This document shows, piece after piece, positions 36,461 to 47,478 of a stretch of 64,000 nucleotides of DNA. Below the pieces are notes generated by a model. It ran no database searches, was not told the DNA's origin, and worked only from the letters and a program-made list of their open reading frames with translations. Made by a program: the position numbers and the translations under genes. Every line of letters begins with the position of its first letter. The stretch's first letter is position 1. This stretch comes from Epiperipatus broadwayi (Eukaryota; Onychophora; Udeonychophora; Euonychophora; Peripatidae), in NCBI GenBank assembly GCA_028023455.1, contig JAQFVV010006197.1, positions 20,271,254 through 20,335,253 on the forward strand, given 5' to 3'.

Positions 36461-39400
36461 CTTATAGATGTGAAAGATTCATGCAAATTTATGATATAAT
36501 TATAAACTTTAAGATCACAAAATTTCCTCATCAGTTTAACATATATTGAGCCATAAAATATCAATAACTCTTAAATTTTGTAGTTCTCACAAACTAAATG
36601 AAACTCTAAAAAAAAAAAAAAAGCTATAAATGATAGAACAATTAGTATTCATAATAATTCTTATATCATTTTTTTGCTTTCAAAACTTATTTTATCTCAC
36701 TGAAATAAGGTGTTAAATATTTTTTTCTAATGATTTGACCATTATTTAATGATTTGTGCACCATCACAAATAATATAGTCATTGTGGTCAATAAAATTCA
36801 AATTAGATAATTTCTAGGATACTGTCCCAATTAATTATTTTTAGGATATTCCAAATCATGCTTTCTCTAAGTGATTTTGGAATAATTAATATAAAATCAT
36901 TAACTCATTATATAATGCCAAAATCTTAACATGCTACACTAGGATTGTCAATATAAAGTCAGTATCCAAAAAATATCTATTCTTAAATCTGTATCTTATC
37001 CGTGTTTCCAAGTATTTTTTCCTCTTCAAATGGATCTGGTCTACATTAACTCTTTTAAAATAATGACAATAAAAGATTAAAAGTCTTTTTTTTTTTACAA
37101 TATGATACTACCCATATTTGATCTCCATTTCCTATCTGGTGTGCAACTTCTTTCAATAAAATGATTTAACTTATTGGAAATTTTGTTCTTGGACTTAGGG
37201 ACTCATTTTTATCATAGATTCTAATCATTTGAAGGATCATATAGATTATGATTGTTTCTCAATAGTCATTCCATTACTTTAAACTGTGAATCAACTTTTT
37301 TCTTTTTTTATTTCCCCTTTTCACTTCTATGGAGGAATCTTCTATTATATCTATCATGATTTCTCTACCTTAACATATATATATATATTCTAATAGATCT
37401 AATCTGTTCTCAATTTTTTTTTACTTTTATGCTAAAGGAGATAAATATCTACAATTAATAATTTTAAATATTATGGGATTCAATAATTGCAGCTATTAAT
37501 TTAAATTACTGATTATCCCTAAATTGTCTCTTACTTTACCACCCAATAGTGATTGACTGATTTAATTTCTTAAAAAGCAGTGCTTGATGTAATTAATTTA
37601 CAAAAAGTTTTGTTCCTATTTTTTGTTATTGACATTGCTCTTATGTTTCATTTAATCTATTAAATAATTGCAATCTTCTTATTCTCATGCTTGCAATTTA
37701 AAATGGTATTATTAACATGAGATTTGCCGACAAAAGCAGCCTGACATAATTAGGCAATATAATATTTTACTTTAACCAAGTTATAATATTTAATTACCAA
37801 TCAAATATAGCTTACAATTTCTTGATGCTCTTTGCAATTTATTCTCACATCTTAATATTTAAAGCTTCATTGTTTTACACTGTTTATAGAACCACTAACG
37901 GTGGTGGACCAAAAAGTCAAAGATTCCTCAATCAAATCCCAGCTGAGGAAAATGAAAAATAAATTGAGTAAAATTGTCATGTTTATCGATGTCAGTTTGA
38001 TGTTGAAACTATACATTACTGTCAAAAATAACTGATTTTAAAGTTACTTTCAGTATATTATTCCTTAACAATCTCACTTGATAGTATGGTAAATATATAT
38101 ACGCTTACATTCCTTCCCCTTTCAAAAAACAATAAATTTGCTGTATAGTAAAAAAAAAAAAATGTTACCGTGAGGAAAGGGGGAATTTGATTAAATATTT
38201 TTTCAACACACACACAAAATAAATGTGTAAAATAATATGCAGTATATGTGACAGCTATTTAGAATTTGATCAGCTGTAGGATAGATACCATATTCTTACA
38301 ATTCTCACTCTTTTCTTTTCTATCATTATATTTTTTTGGTGAGATAGAATTAATTTAATTTGTGTGTATTTTAATCAACGCAACCCTGAAAAGCTGGAGT
38401 TGAGGGCTCATGGATTGCGACCCGTCCCAGTTGTTTCTGTGCTCGAACGTAAATCACTAACTTATTGTTAATCATCGCTTATTTCATATTACCTCCATCG
38501 AATAAAAACATAAATAATTTTGAATCATTCCTACGATTAGAAATTATTAAATTTTATTTAACAACAGATACAGATTTTAATCTTTTATTAAAATCTGCAT
38601 TTGCTTTTTCTAAAGTCTACAGTATGACGTTTAGTGATAATTTCTTGAAAATGAAATATTTTAGTGTTTAGAAAATTATTCAATATTCATCAAAGTGTTT
38701 ATAATTTTAAAATGATTAAGATGTTTGCGTGAAACGCAATAATTTAACCAAAATTGAAAATTGCTAGGGACAAACACTTTTTTCTCAATAATGCCCAGTT
38801 AGTGTTAAGCAGGCAAATAAAAATACATTGAAACACCCCCATCTCAAATAATTCTTTCGCGTCAGGTATGCTTGCCTTTAAGATAAACTTAATTTACCAA
38901 TTAGTTTCAGTTTGAAATTCGATTGTCAAACTTTGTTTAGAGGAAAGAGAAGAAAATATCATTATGCAGTCAGTTAGCATTCTGTTATTTCTCTTTAATG
39001 GTTTATTTAACTGTCAACTCAAAATACCACTCTAATTAATCTTTCTTTTTTCTTTTGTTATTAGAATGCTGGAAAAGTAAACGTTTTGTTTAACATATCT
39101 TTACCATTCTTCAAATCAACTCTTAGACCAAAAAAATAAACTTCGTTTAAAAAAAAATATTTAAAGTTTAAAATAATGAAAATAAAATTGTGACTGATGA
39201 ATGCGTACGACAAAATCAACAATATTCACTACGCATCCTTAGAAAAGATCTTATGATACCTGCCTTGATGCCTATAATCTGGAGTTCGAATTATGTTCAG
39301 ATAAAATGTGAAAATATTTTCAAGTTCCAAATAGACTTAAAACTCTTCTTTCAGGTAGTCGGACAATTACCAACCCAACTAGTAATCCAATTTATTGTTT

Positions 39401-40624
39401 GATATGGATGTTTTGGTATTATTAAATAAAGAATAAAATTGGGATATTTATATAAAATATAATCTAATGTCTTGCAGATCAGGAATCCACATAAAATTCA
39501 AACAATGAAAATATTAGAGTTGAAGGAAAACTGTTAAGTTCTCATAACCTATCAATTATCAACAATGATATTTTATGGTTAATCTCCGGTGAACTGAAGG
39601 AGAAAGCTTTGCAATACAGTGAAATATTAATCAAGAAGTTTATGGGGATATTATGTAAATTATACATACAAAGATGAAAAATGGGAGGGGGTATTAATAT
39701 ATGCATAATTACTTGTGGCAAACATTTACGATTTAATATGATGTAGAATCCATAATGCATACTATAAAAAAAAATCTGGCTAAAATCTGAATGCTATGTG
39801 AATACATGTAATATATATTGTATCTCAAATATGCATGACATTAAAAACAAAAAAAAAACTTGCAATTCTATGTTTAAAAAAATATTAGTGCTAATTAAAA
39901 AATGAAATAGTAAAATGTAGCACTTTCTTGTCTCAGATCACTTTACTGCTACCAAAAAATAAAATAAAAACATATAGTCAATTTACTATAAATAACACAG
40001 TTTTATAAAATAAAAAAAAATTAAATTAAACTTTAATATTGCATAAAATTCTTAACTGCCTGCATAGTCCAAAAGCAAAGAAATTATGATTCTATGTTTT
40101 TCAATTGCAAATAAAATTGATAAATTTTACACAATAACAATTTCTAATGTCAAAATTACTATATTATTACATCAACCATGATTGAAAGAAAAAAAAACAC
40201 ATGTAATAATAATTCCATACCCAAAACATATTTTTATAAAGAAAATACCCTTAAGCTCTGTGAAAGTCTCATTTGTCTATATAAAATTTCCAAAAGCAAA
40301 ATTTTATAATTCTAAAATAAAAATTAACTTTCAATAAGAAAAAAAAAAGATCAAAACTATGTCATGTAGTTCTAATGTCAGGGCACTATTAATTCATTGT
40401 TGCACAAACAGAATTTACAATAGATATAATCAGCTTTTTTTAATTTTAAAGCATATATCCACTTGTAATGTATATCCTAGTTCTAATTTTGCAATACCTT
40501 TAACATATTTTTGTTCAAATCAGAATTAATCATTATTCATTTTATTGAGAGTAGATAATATAACTAACTGTTCTATTACTTGAATCATTATTATCCATTA
40601 ATTATTAGAAGAAAAAAAATTCCA
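36461..40624. other. AT-rich stretch with two degenerate tRNA-like patches
   Basis: At 37880-37960 (AATCAAATCCCAGCTGAGG) and 38380-38450 (GCTGGAGTTGAGGGCTCATG) there are eroded tRNA-like segments, possible old SINEs. At 37020-37320 the minus strand has coding-like but broken text that I cannot assign. Several short frames, including 38465-38671 and 39190-39402, have no recognisable motif. Confidence 0.35.
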
Positions 40625-40820
40625 AAGGGCGTACAAGTTCAGTTCCAAAACAAGAATCCATTAATTCATCAATAGATTTTTCTGAGTTATAAACATCAGA
40701 AAAAGTTTCCAGAAAATGCTGGTATAGGTGAAGGATATAAACTTTGTAAATAACCTTTTATCATACAGAACCAATTCCATGCTTTAAACTTATCAGAATC
40801 ATCATCATAAGTAAATGACT
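40625..40820 (-). pseudogene. piggyBac-type transposase remnant
   Basis: Minus-strand fragments occur in piggyBac order. FTYDDDSDK near 40818-40792 matches the LHF..D..D.DK segment. After a frame change come YKVYILHLYQHF and then FSDVYNSEKSIDELM. The KxxxxxxHLxxxFxxxY spacing before S-I-D-E-x-M is characteristic of the piggyBac DDE core, with the Asp of IDE a catalytic residue in the family. A piece further downstream, near 40453-40490 (GYTLQVDIC), resembles the following GY-x-x-x-F-x-I-Y strand, but the spacing is too long. No terminal TTAA-flanked ends were found. Confidence 0.5.
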
Positions 40821-41626
40821 ATAGTAAGTTTTTACAAATAATACATAACAAGTACAAAAGATAAAACCTCTGATCTTCATGAAAAACTTAGTACTTGGGA
40901 TGAGTTAAAATTCTTTGAAGTACTGAAATGGAAAAACTTTTTAATTTTATTGAATAGGAATTTCAGTAAAACATCTGGGAAATGTATTCTTATTTTACCT
41001 GACTTTTCAGGTTCTTTCTTAACTGATGATTATCATATAGATAAAAATTGCCAGATCTTTCATTCTCAAAATCATTAGGCAACCTTAATTCTTTTACTTC
41101 AAGTCTATAAAAATCATCTCAATTAATTATCTTAATTTTTTTATGATTGCTTTTGTGACTTCTATGAAACATATTCTTAAATTTTATATATATTTAAGTC
41201 TTCACTTATGATTATTTTGAAAGAAGATTTTGATATATTAATATTAACACATTTTGACTTAAATCCTTTTTTAATATTTTGTTCATCAAACTTATGTCTT
41301 TTATGTGATTTTTAGATTTATTTTTATTTCTTTTTTGATAAATTTTGTTTCACTTCCTTATCTTTCAAAAATAAATTTTTAAGTTTGGTATTCTTTAATG
41401 TTTACAAATCTCCAAATTGATTTGTGGTGTATGAAATAATGGTTGTTCCTAATTGTCAGACACTTTCGTATATTATAAAAGCATAATATCCAAACTTATT
41501 AATTATCTTTGATTTTATTTCTTTTATTATTTTTGATTACTATTCAATTAATACTGCATTAGAATTTAAGCCCAAGTATTGTACAATAGTGCTAGCAAAA
41601 GAAAACATTTAAATTTGACAATACCA
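40821..41626. other. AT-rich stretch, possible upstream piggyBac relic
   Basis: On the minus strand this is where the rest of the piggyBac N-terminal half should lie. I see coding-like composition up to about 41100 but no clear motif. Confidence 0.3.
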
Positions 41627-41627
41627 A

Positions 41628-41665
<38 letters not shown>
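41627..41665. repeat. (AAT)n microsatellite
   Basis: About 13 uninterrupted AAT units. Confidence 0.95.
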
Positions 41666-41666
<1 letters not shown>

Positions 41667-41834
41667 TGCTTAAAAAACTGGATGAAAGCTTCTAAGTATA
41701 CAATGTTGATTTGACAATCATATATTATTTAACAAATGAAGACTACAAACTTTCACAATTACAATCTAAATTGTCATCGTCGCAAATGACAAATAGAAAA
41801 AATATATCACAAATGGTAAAAATATAAAAAATGA

Positions 41835-43060
41835 TCAAGTCATAATTAAATGATTTTTGCAGCATTGTAGTGATGGAATAGATTTGACTGAAAGCATAGT
41901 TATTATCAGTAACTGTTATTTTACAAAGAGTTTAAATTACAATATACTAGTGAATAATAGTCAAGGATGATTTCACAAATTTAATAGTTGCCATGGTATT
42001 TCTATGCATATAATGTAGAGAAAAAATAGTTAAAAGAACTATGTAGGAATTGAAACATTCACGAATAATTTAGCCATCTTATTGCTAATTTAAATCATTA
42101 AAAAACAGTGCAGATGTATAATGCAGATAATACAGTATTATACAGGTAAAAGAAAATGAAATCAAGGATTTAAGCAATCTAAAGATGGAGTGCTTATTTT
42201 AGCTTGCTCCTTTGTAGTATATTCACAAATATAAACTACTAGTGATCAGAAAAAGTAAATGTAATTTATTAGCCAAGTAAAAATATATGGATTACTACTT
42301 CCATAATATTTAAATTGGTTTCAGAACAATTTCATTCCAGAAGTTATATCTCATTGCACTTCTATAGGACTACCAGAAGATCACAATTTTTTTCTTATTT
42401 TGGATAGCTCTTCAACTCATCACAAAATTTAACTTATGTTTTAAAATGTTTATTGCATAATTATCAATCAATTTGAGGACTTTTAGCAACCTCTATAACA
42501 AAAGATCGCCTCCTTTTCAAAAAATGTTTATTAGATGCAGTAAATTCTAGATTTTCTATAGAAAATTACTTTAGTGTTCAAGAAATGGTATGATATAAAA
42601 GATCTGACACTAAAATATGACTGCATAAGTCATGGTTTGCCATGCAGTCTAACCCCCACCCACCCACTCATCCCACTCCAAACTTGATCTTTTGCAAATT
42701 GTATGCCAAATAAAAAAGAAATTATTCATGATTTGTTTGCTTACACACAAAAATATTACAGGATATGCTTCTACAAATGTGGTTATATTTAATGAAGAAA
42801 AATTTTGATGAATGGATAACTATTGATAAAGAAATTCCTATTGTTCTCAACAATGATAAAAAGATAATGCCACCAATGGCAAAACTAGTGATATAGATTA
42901 TTATCCAGAAGAAAAAAACAACACAAACAGTTAAATCACATAAAGTAATTAATTAAAAAATTAAATGGAAAACTTTATTATGAAATAGAAGTTAATGAGT
43001 TGCCATTCATTATAAAAACACTGAACTGAAAGAGAATGAAGCATATAAAGGAATTATGCC
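41835..43060 (+). pseudogene. pogo/Tigger-type (Jerky-like) DDE transposase relic
   Basis: Plus-strand fragments run in the family order. FLQHCSDGIDLTES resembles the CENP-B HTH stretch FxQxRSxGIPxSGP. FHKFNSCHGIS matches WLxxFKxRHGI. QMYNADNTVLYR (42111-42146) matches IYNADETGLFWR, with the first catalytic Asp at 42126. GFKQSKDG, WFQNNFIPEV and GLPEDHNFFLILDSSSTH follow, with the second catalytic Asp at 42403. YDIKDLTLK and FDEWITIDKEIPIV match the C-terminal region. At least ten stops and frameshifts make it inactive; two conserved Trp codons have become TGA. No terminal repeats were found. Confidence 0.75.
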
Positions 43061-43870
43061 TTGATGAAATATTATTTGAAGTACTGAAAAAATCTCTGAG
43101 ATTAATAAAATGTAAATACGTAATAGTTTTAAATTTATTTTCCATTATTTGTTCTATATTTAATAATCTTTATAGAAAAAATTATAAACTTTTCATTTCC
43201 CACCTTTATATATTTTTTTTTATAAGAGTGACTTTTCATTTCTAAAAATTTTCTGAATCCAAAATGGCATTTGAATTCAAGTTTTTGATATAATATACAC
43301 ATACTCAAGGATTAATAGTAATTTGTTCTTGTTTACCATCTTTCAAATAAAAAATATTTAGAGATTTCATTATTTTTATAATATAGTTGCAAGTTATATA
43401 AAAAGACAGCATGCAATGGTAAATGCCACTGATGATTATTAATCATTATACTTTTTATCTTATAATTCCATTGCTTAGTTATCCCAACCTGCCTTCAAAT
43501 AAAGAACCAAACATAAATACATATATCTTAAATTCATAGCTCTCTTACACAATAATGAACTTTAGTTGTCTTAGTTTTAAATGCCAATAATTAATAAAAC
43601 TAGATTACTGATTAATCAGTTACAAAGTTTGAAAAAAAAACTAAAAATATTACAACAATCTAAAGCAATCATCCATTCTGAACAAAAGAGTTAGAAATTA
43701 AATGGATCTATGCAAAAAAGATAAACTATGGGAAAGCATTTGTAAACACATTACACCACTTTCACTAATAATAAAGGTTGTATTATATTACAATCAGTTT
43801 TTCACTAATAAGTCATCATTACACAATTAAAACATAATAGCTAGACACTCATTTAATGATTTAAATTATA
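43061..43870. other. AT-rich spacer
   Basis: Nothing assignable. It may contain the eroded 3' end of the Tigger element. Confidence 0.35.
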
Positions 43871-44075
<205 letters not shown>

Positions 44076-45486
44076 TGGCAATCAGAAAAAAAATTAAGTT
44101 TGATTGAAAAATCCTTAGCCACCTTTATAAAAAAGATTTCAAACTATACCCATATTTGAACTCAGGTTATAGGCACTAATCACTATAACATAACATTTTC
44201 CCAATGAGATATATTACTATTTATATACTCATTTATGATTGCATCAATACTCAGACAGCTAAAAATAACCCTGATTTTTTTAAGTATATGATAGATTATC
44301 TTGATCATCTAATTTTAATTGTTAATTTAAAAAACAAAACAAAACACACCCTTTATTTAGACTCATAAGTCTAAACATTACAGGTTTAATACTCATGCTA
44401 GGACTGTCACTGATCAGGCAAACAGAACCCCCAAAAAAGACCAAAATAATACCATGTGATGTGTATTGTTAATAACAGCTGGATATTAATTTTAGAAATT
44501 AAATAAAATTTTAATTTTTCTAAAAATATTAAAGAATTATGACTAGATGTGGAAATAATCACCACAAACCCACAAAGAAACAATAACCTGATTAGACTGG
44601 TATATGTCTAAGTGAAAAAGGAATACAGTGAATGCCTTCACTAATTTAACTCTATTCAAAATTCAGAAAAATTACTTAATCCAAAATCCATCTCTACTTC
44701 TCTGACTACTTTTCATCAAATTGTCTTTTTGATGAATCCCTTCGAATATACTTCATCAATTCTTTCTTTTTAAAAAAAAAACTAATAGCTTTATTCAATT
44801 TAAACTTTTATAACTACTCTGTGCTATTATCTCAACATTATTCATCATAGTGCTGAGTTTTGATTTTTTTTTTCACTCTTACTATTCAATTATATAGTTT
44901 TTCACTGAATAATTGGATGCTTTATCGGTGGGAGTTGAGCTTCAATCCAGAATTCTTGATTTTATCACTTTATATCTGAAGTAAATTTCACAGGCCTTTT
45001 ATTAAGTGATCTCATAACAATCTATCTCTTAAATGAAATATTATCTTTACATTATATCTTTTCTTTTTCTTAAATGTTATAATCTCATTAGTCTTTGAAC
45101 AATATATTCACTATTCTTTTTGTAAGATGACTTTTAAAAAAAAAATTCCTATAAAACAGAAACAAAATAATACTCAAAAAAAAAACCCCCACTATTATTA
45201 GATAAAATAGAGAGAAAATAACTGCTTGACCTAGAAATAAAAAAAAAAGAGAGAAAAAAATGGTACAAACTATGGAAAGATGTTAGAGGTACAAATAACG
45301 ATTAGATTAAATGCTAAAATTATTAGCTGATAATTTGCATGCCTTGATCACTTTAACACAGTAGTATAATGGCGGCCACTTAAGCTAAATTTTCCTTGAT
45401 CAATTCTCAGTTAAGTAAAGTTAAAAAGAAAACTTACTTTGTTCAATTGAATGAAAATTATATAACTTTCTGAACAATTGAATATA
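44076..45486. other. AT-rich stretch with weak tRNA-like relics
   Basis: Degenerate tRNA-like patches lie near 44150-44215 (minus strand) and 44925-44965 (GTGGGAGTTGAGCTTCAATC). No coding frame is convincing. Confidence 0.35.
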
Positions 45487-45596
45487 CGATTTTATTTTTT
45501 TTCCCCATGTGTCATAGCATCAGCCGGGAAGCGCTAACCCGGGACAACTGCTTGTAAAGCAGCCGTCGCTGACCTCTCAACCACCGATTTTATTTT
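45487..45596 (-). mobile_element. tRNA-derived SINE, family A, copy 4, with target duplications
   Basis: The 12-mer CGATTTTATTTT occurs at 45487-45498 and 45585-45596 and brackets the element exactly. On the minus strand it begins GGTGGTTGAGAGGTCAGCGA, with a perfect A box TGGTTGAGAGG, and ends GATGCTATGACACATG. Box B is damaged (GGGTTAGCGCTTCCC, missing the TTCG core), so pol III transcription is less likely. At about 86 bp it is little more than a tRNA. Confidence 0.9.
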
Positions 45597-45943
45597 AATT
45601 CTCAATTTGTTACTGGCTGCAGACATAAATAAAATGTAATTGATTTTTAAAATGAATTTCAATATGAGTAATGTATTATTAATTGGTCCAAAATATTTAT
45701 TGCCAATGTTATTTGCGAAATATAGACAGTGCATGAGTAAAAGAGAGTTAAAACACAGATTAAAAAGGAATTACGCATGAAATAGATATTTTTAATACAA
45801 CATTAAAGTACATAATAAAAATATAACAATTTTTATATTTAAAAATGAATATGTATTAATTTTAATGATGAGATTACTTTACAACAACAATTATCTATAA
45901 ATATAAACTAGTAAAATGATACTTGTAAATCAGATTAATAAGC

Positions 45944-46321
45944 TTATCTTTTATTAACAGTATTTAAGCACAACATAGAAATATGAAAACATTTTGATAA
46001 ATTTAAATGAGCTTTGCAATGATTACATAAACCAATCGTGTACCACAATATAACATGCTGGATTCTACTTAGTTGATATTTTACAATGCTGCATTTTAAT
46101 TTATTTAGCAGAGGTTTTTTTTTTCTGAAATATTTCAAGGCCATATCTAATTGTAACTCTCTAGTGTACTCTATTCTCTGCCGCATCTTCCCGGTGGTCA
46201 TAATCAATAGCACCTCTTTAGAATGTTTTTGTGATAATCTTATAATGTAGACAGCATCTTCCTCTCCCATGAAAACCATGCTTACATTCATCATAAAAAA
46301 TCCTTTTAGAAAGGTTTTCAA
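45944..46321 (-). CDS. Unidentified 125-codon frame, probably part of a dispersed element
   Basis: Longest frame in the window without low complexity or known TE homology. It begins MKTFLKGFFMMNVSMVFMGE and contains a KHSKEVLLIMTTGKMRQRIE stretch with balanced charge. There is a Lys cluster (FRKKKPLLNK) and four Cys in the last 45 residues. I see no signal peptide or clear membrane helix. The start codon lies just downstream, in coding sense, of a family A SINE that seems to have inserted at this point, so the original 5' part may be lost. A decayed homologue lies at 29.5-29.7 kb. I do not recognise the protein, and chance is possible. Confidence 0.3.
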   Translation of the reverse strand: MKTFLKGFFMMNVSMVFMGEEDAVYIIRLSQKHSKEVLLIMTTGKMRQRIEYTRELQLDMALKYFRKKKPLLNKLKCSIVKYQLSRIQHVILWYTIGLCNHCKAHLNLSKCFHISMLCLNTVNKR

Positions 46322-46415
46322 TGTTTTTTTTAAGTGTCATAGCATCGGCCGGGACGCGAACCCGGGCAACTGCCTGCTAGTGCAAGGCAGTCGCGCTGAC
46401 CTCTCGACCACCAAT
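46322..46415 (-). mobile_element. tRNA-derived SINE, family A, copy 5
   Basis: Minus strand: GGTGGTCGAGAGGTCAGCGC with a perfect A box, box B GGGTTCGCGTCCC, then GGCCGATGCTATGACACTTA and an A-rich tail facing 46322. Flanks CAATGTTTTT and CAATCGTTTT are a possible target duplication. With copy 2 this is the cleanest match to a family consensus. Confidence 0.88.
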
Positions 46416-47392
46416 CGTTTTATATGCCCAATAGTTGTGATTTTACAATAGCTGCCGCTATAGTGTCACATCCAGTAAGTAGAAAAACATATTCACTGAT
46501 TTTATGATTTTGCCATTACATTAAAAAAATTTTAAACAACATTTATATTTAAAAGACATTATGTAGCAATAACGCATGTGTATATATTTATAATTTTTAA
46601 CTTATAAATTATTTGATAACAATTTCACATTATTTTACATAACGTAAAAAACTTGTCATTCTGCAATTATTTTTATAAAAAGGATGGCAAGCAGTTAATT
46701 CATTTTCAAATGAAACTTAATAATTTTATTGCTATAGAAGCTAAAAGTCGTTGATATAATTAACAAAATGTTCACAATTTTTTTTTTAATTAGATAGACA
46801 AACACAGTTTAGTCAATATTACAGTAAACCAAATTCATTACATTTCCACATGAGACCCATTAGGGGCACAGACATATATTAGTTTTTCTATCACTATGGC
46901 TACTATGACCTCAGAGGATGTTTTGCAAAATGAAAAATTCTTGAAATGTTTTGTTAATTGCTCTAAACTGTTTAAGATAGCTTCTACATAAAAAAAAATT
47001 GTTATATCTTATTATGAGCTGAATAATTTATCAACACGTAGGCTAGTATATAATTTATTAATAGATTTAACAGTAAAATCTTGATTCATCACTTTTCAAG
47101 CGGACGAAGAAGAAAAAAAAAGATATATACTGAAAAACCACAACAGCGTGAAACTATTAAAAATTAGACATAAAAACTATATAATCATCATTACTCACTG
47201 AAATATATTTAAAATATATAATCCGTATTTTATAATTCAAAACATTCCACACCTACTAACAGGAAAATGTATGTGTATGTACATAATTTTAAAATCACAC
47301 CATGGTTAAATTTAAGTCAAGACTTTCATTTTACAATCTTTTCCAGATATTTGATATAATGTTAGTATATAAATTAAATTATGTTCCCTATG
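46416..47392. other. AT-rich non-coding stretch
   Basis: Contains a short motif near 46890 also seen near 4860. Nothing else assignable. Confidence 0.35.
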
Positions 47393-47478
47393 GTTTAGCA
47401 CAGTAATAGAATGTCAGTCACTGGAATGTGGAGTTACAGGAACGATTCCAGTGCTGGGATTTCCGATGCTTAAATTCC
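47393..47478 (+). mobile_element. Possible tRNA-derived SINE, second family
   Basis: TGGTTTAGCAC fits the A box at 10 of 11 positions. About 45 bp later GGAACGATTCCAG fits box B at 9 of 11. Similar but worse sequence occurs at 54398-54465. I see no A-rich tail or flanking duplication, so it may be an old, eroded insertion. Confidence 0.45.

Noticed and set aside
41835-43060. TGA (and TAG in the RTE copy) at conserved Trp positions as evidence of a reassigned genetic code
   Set aside because: The same relics carry TAA and TAG stops and frameshifts throughout, so TGG-to-stop transitions are ordinary decay.
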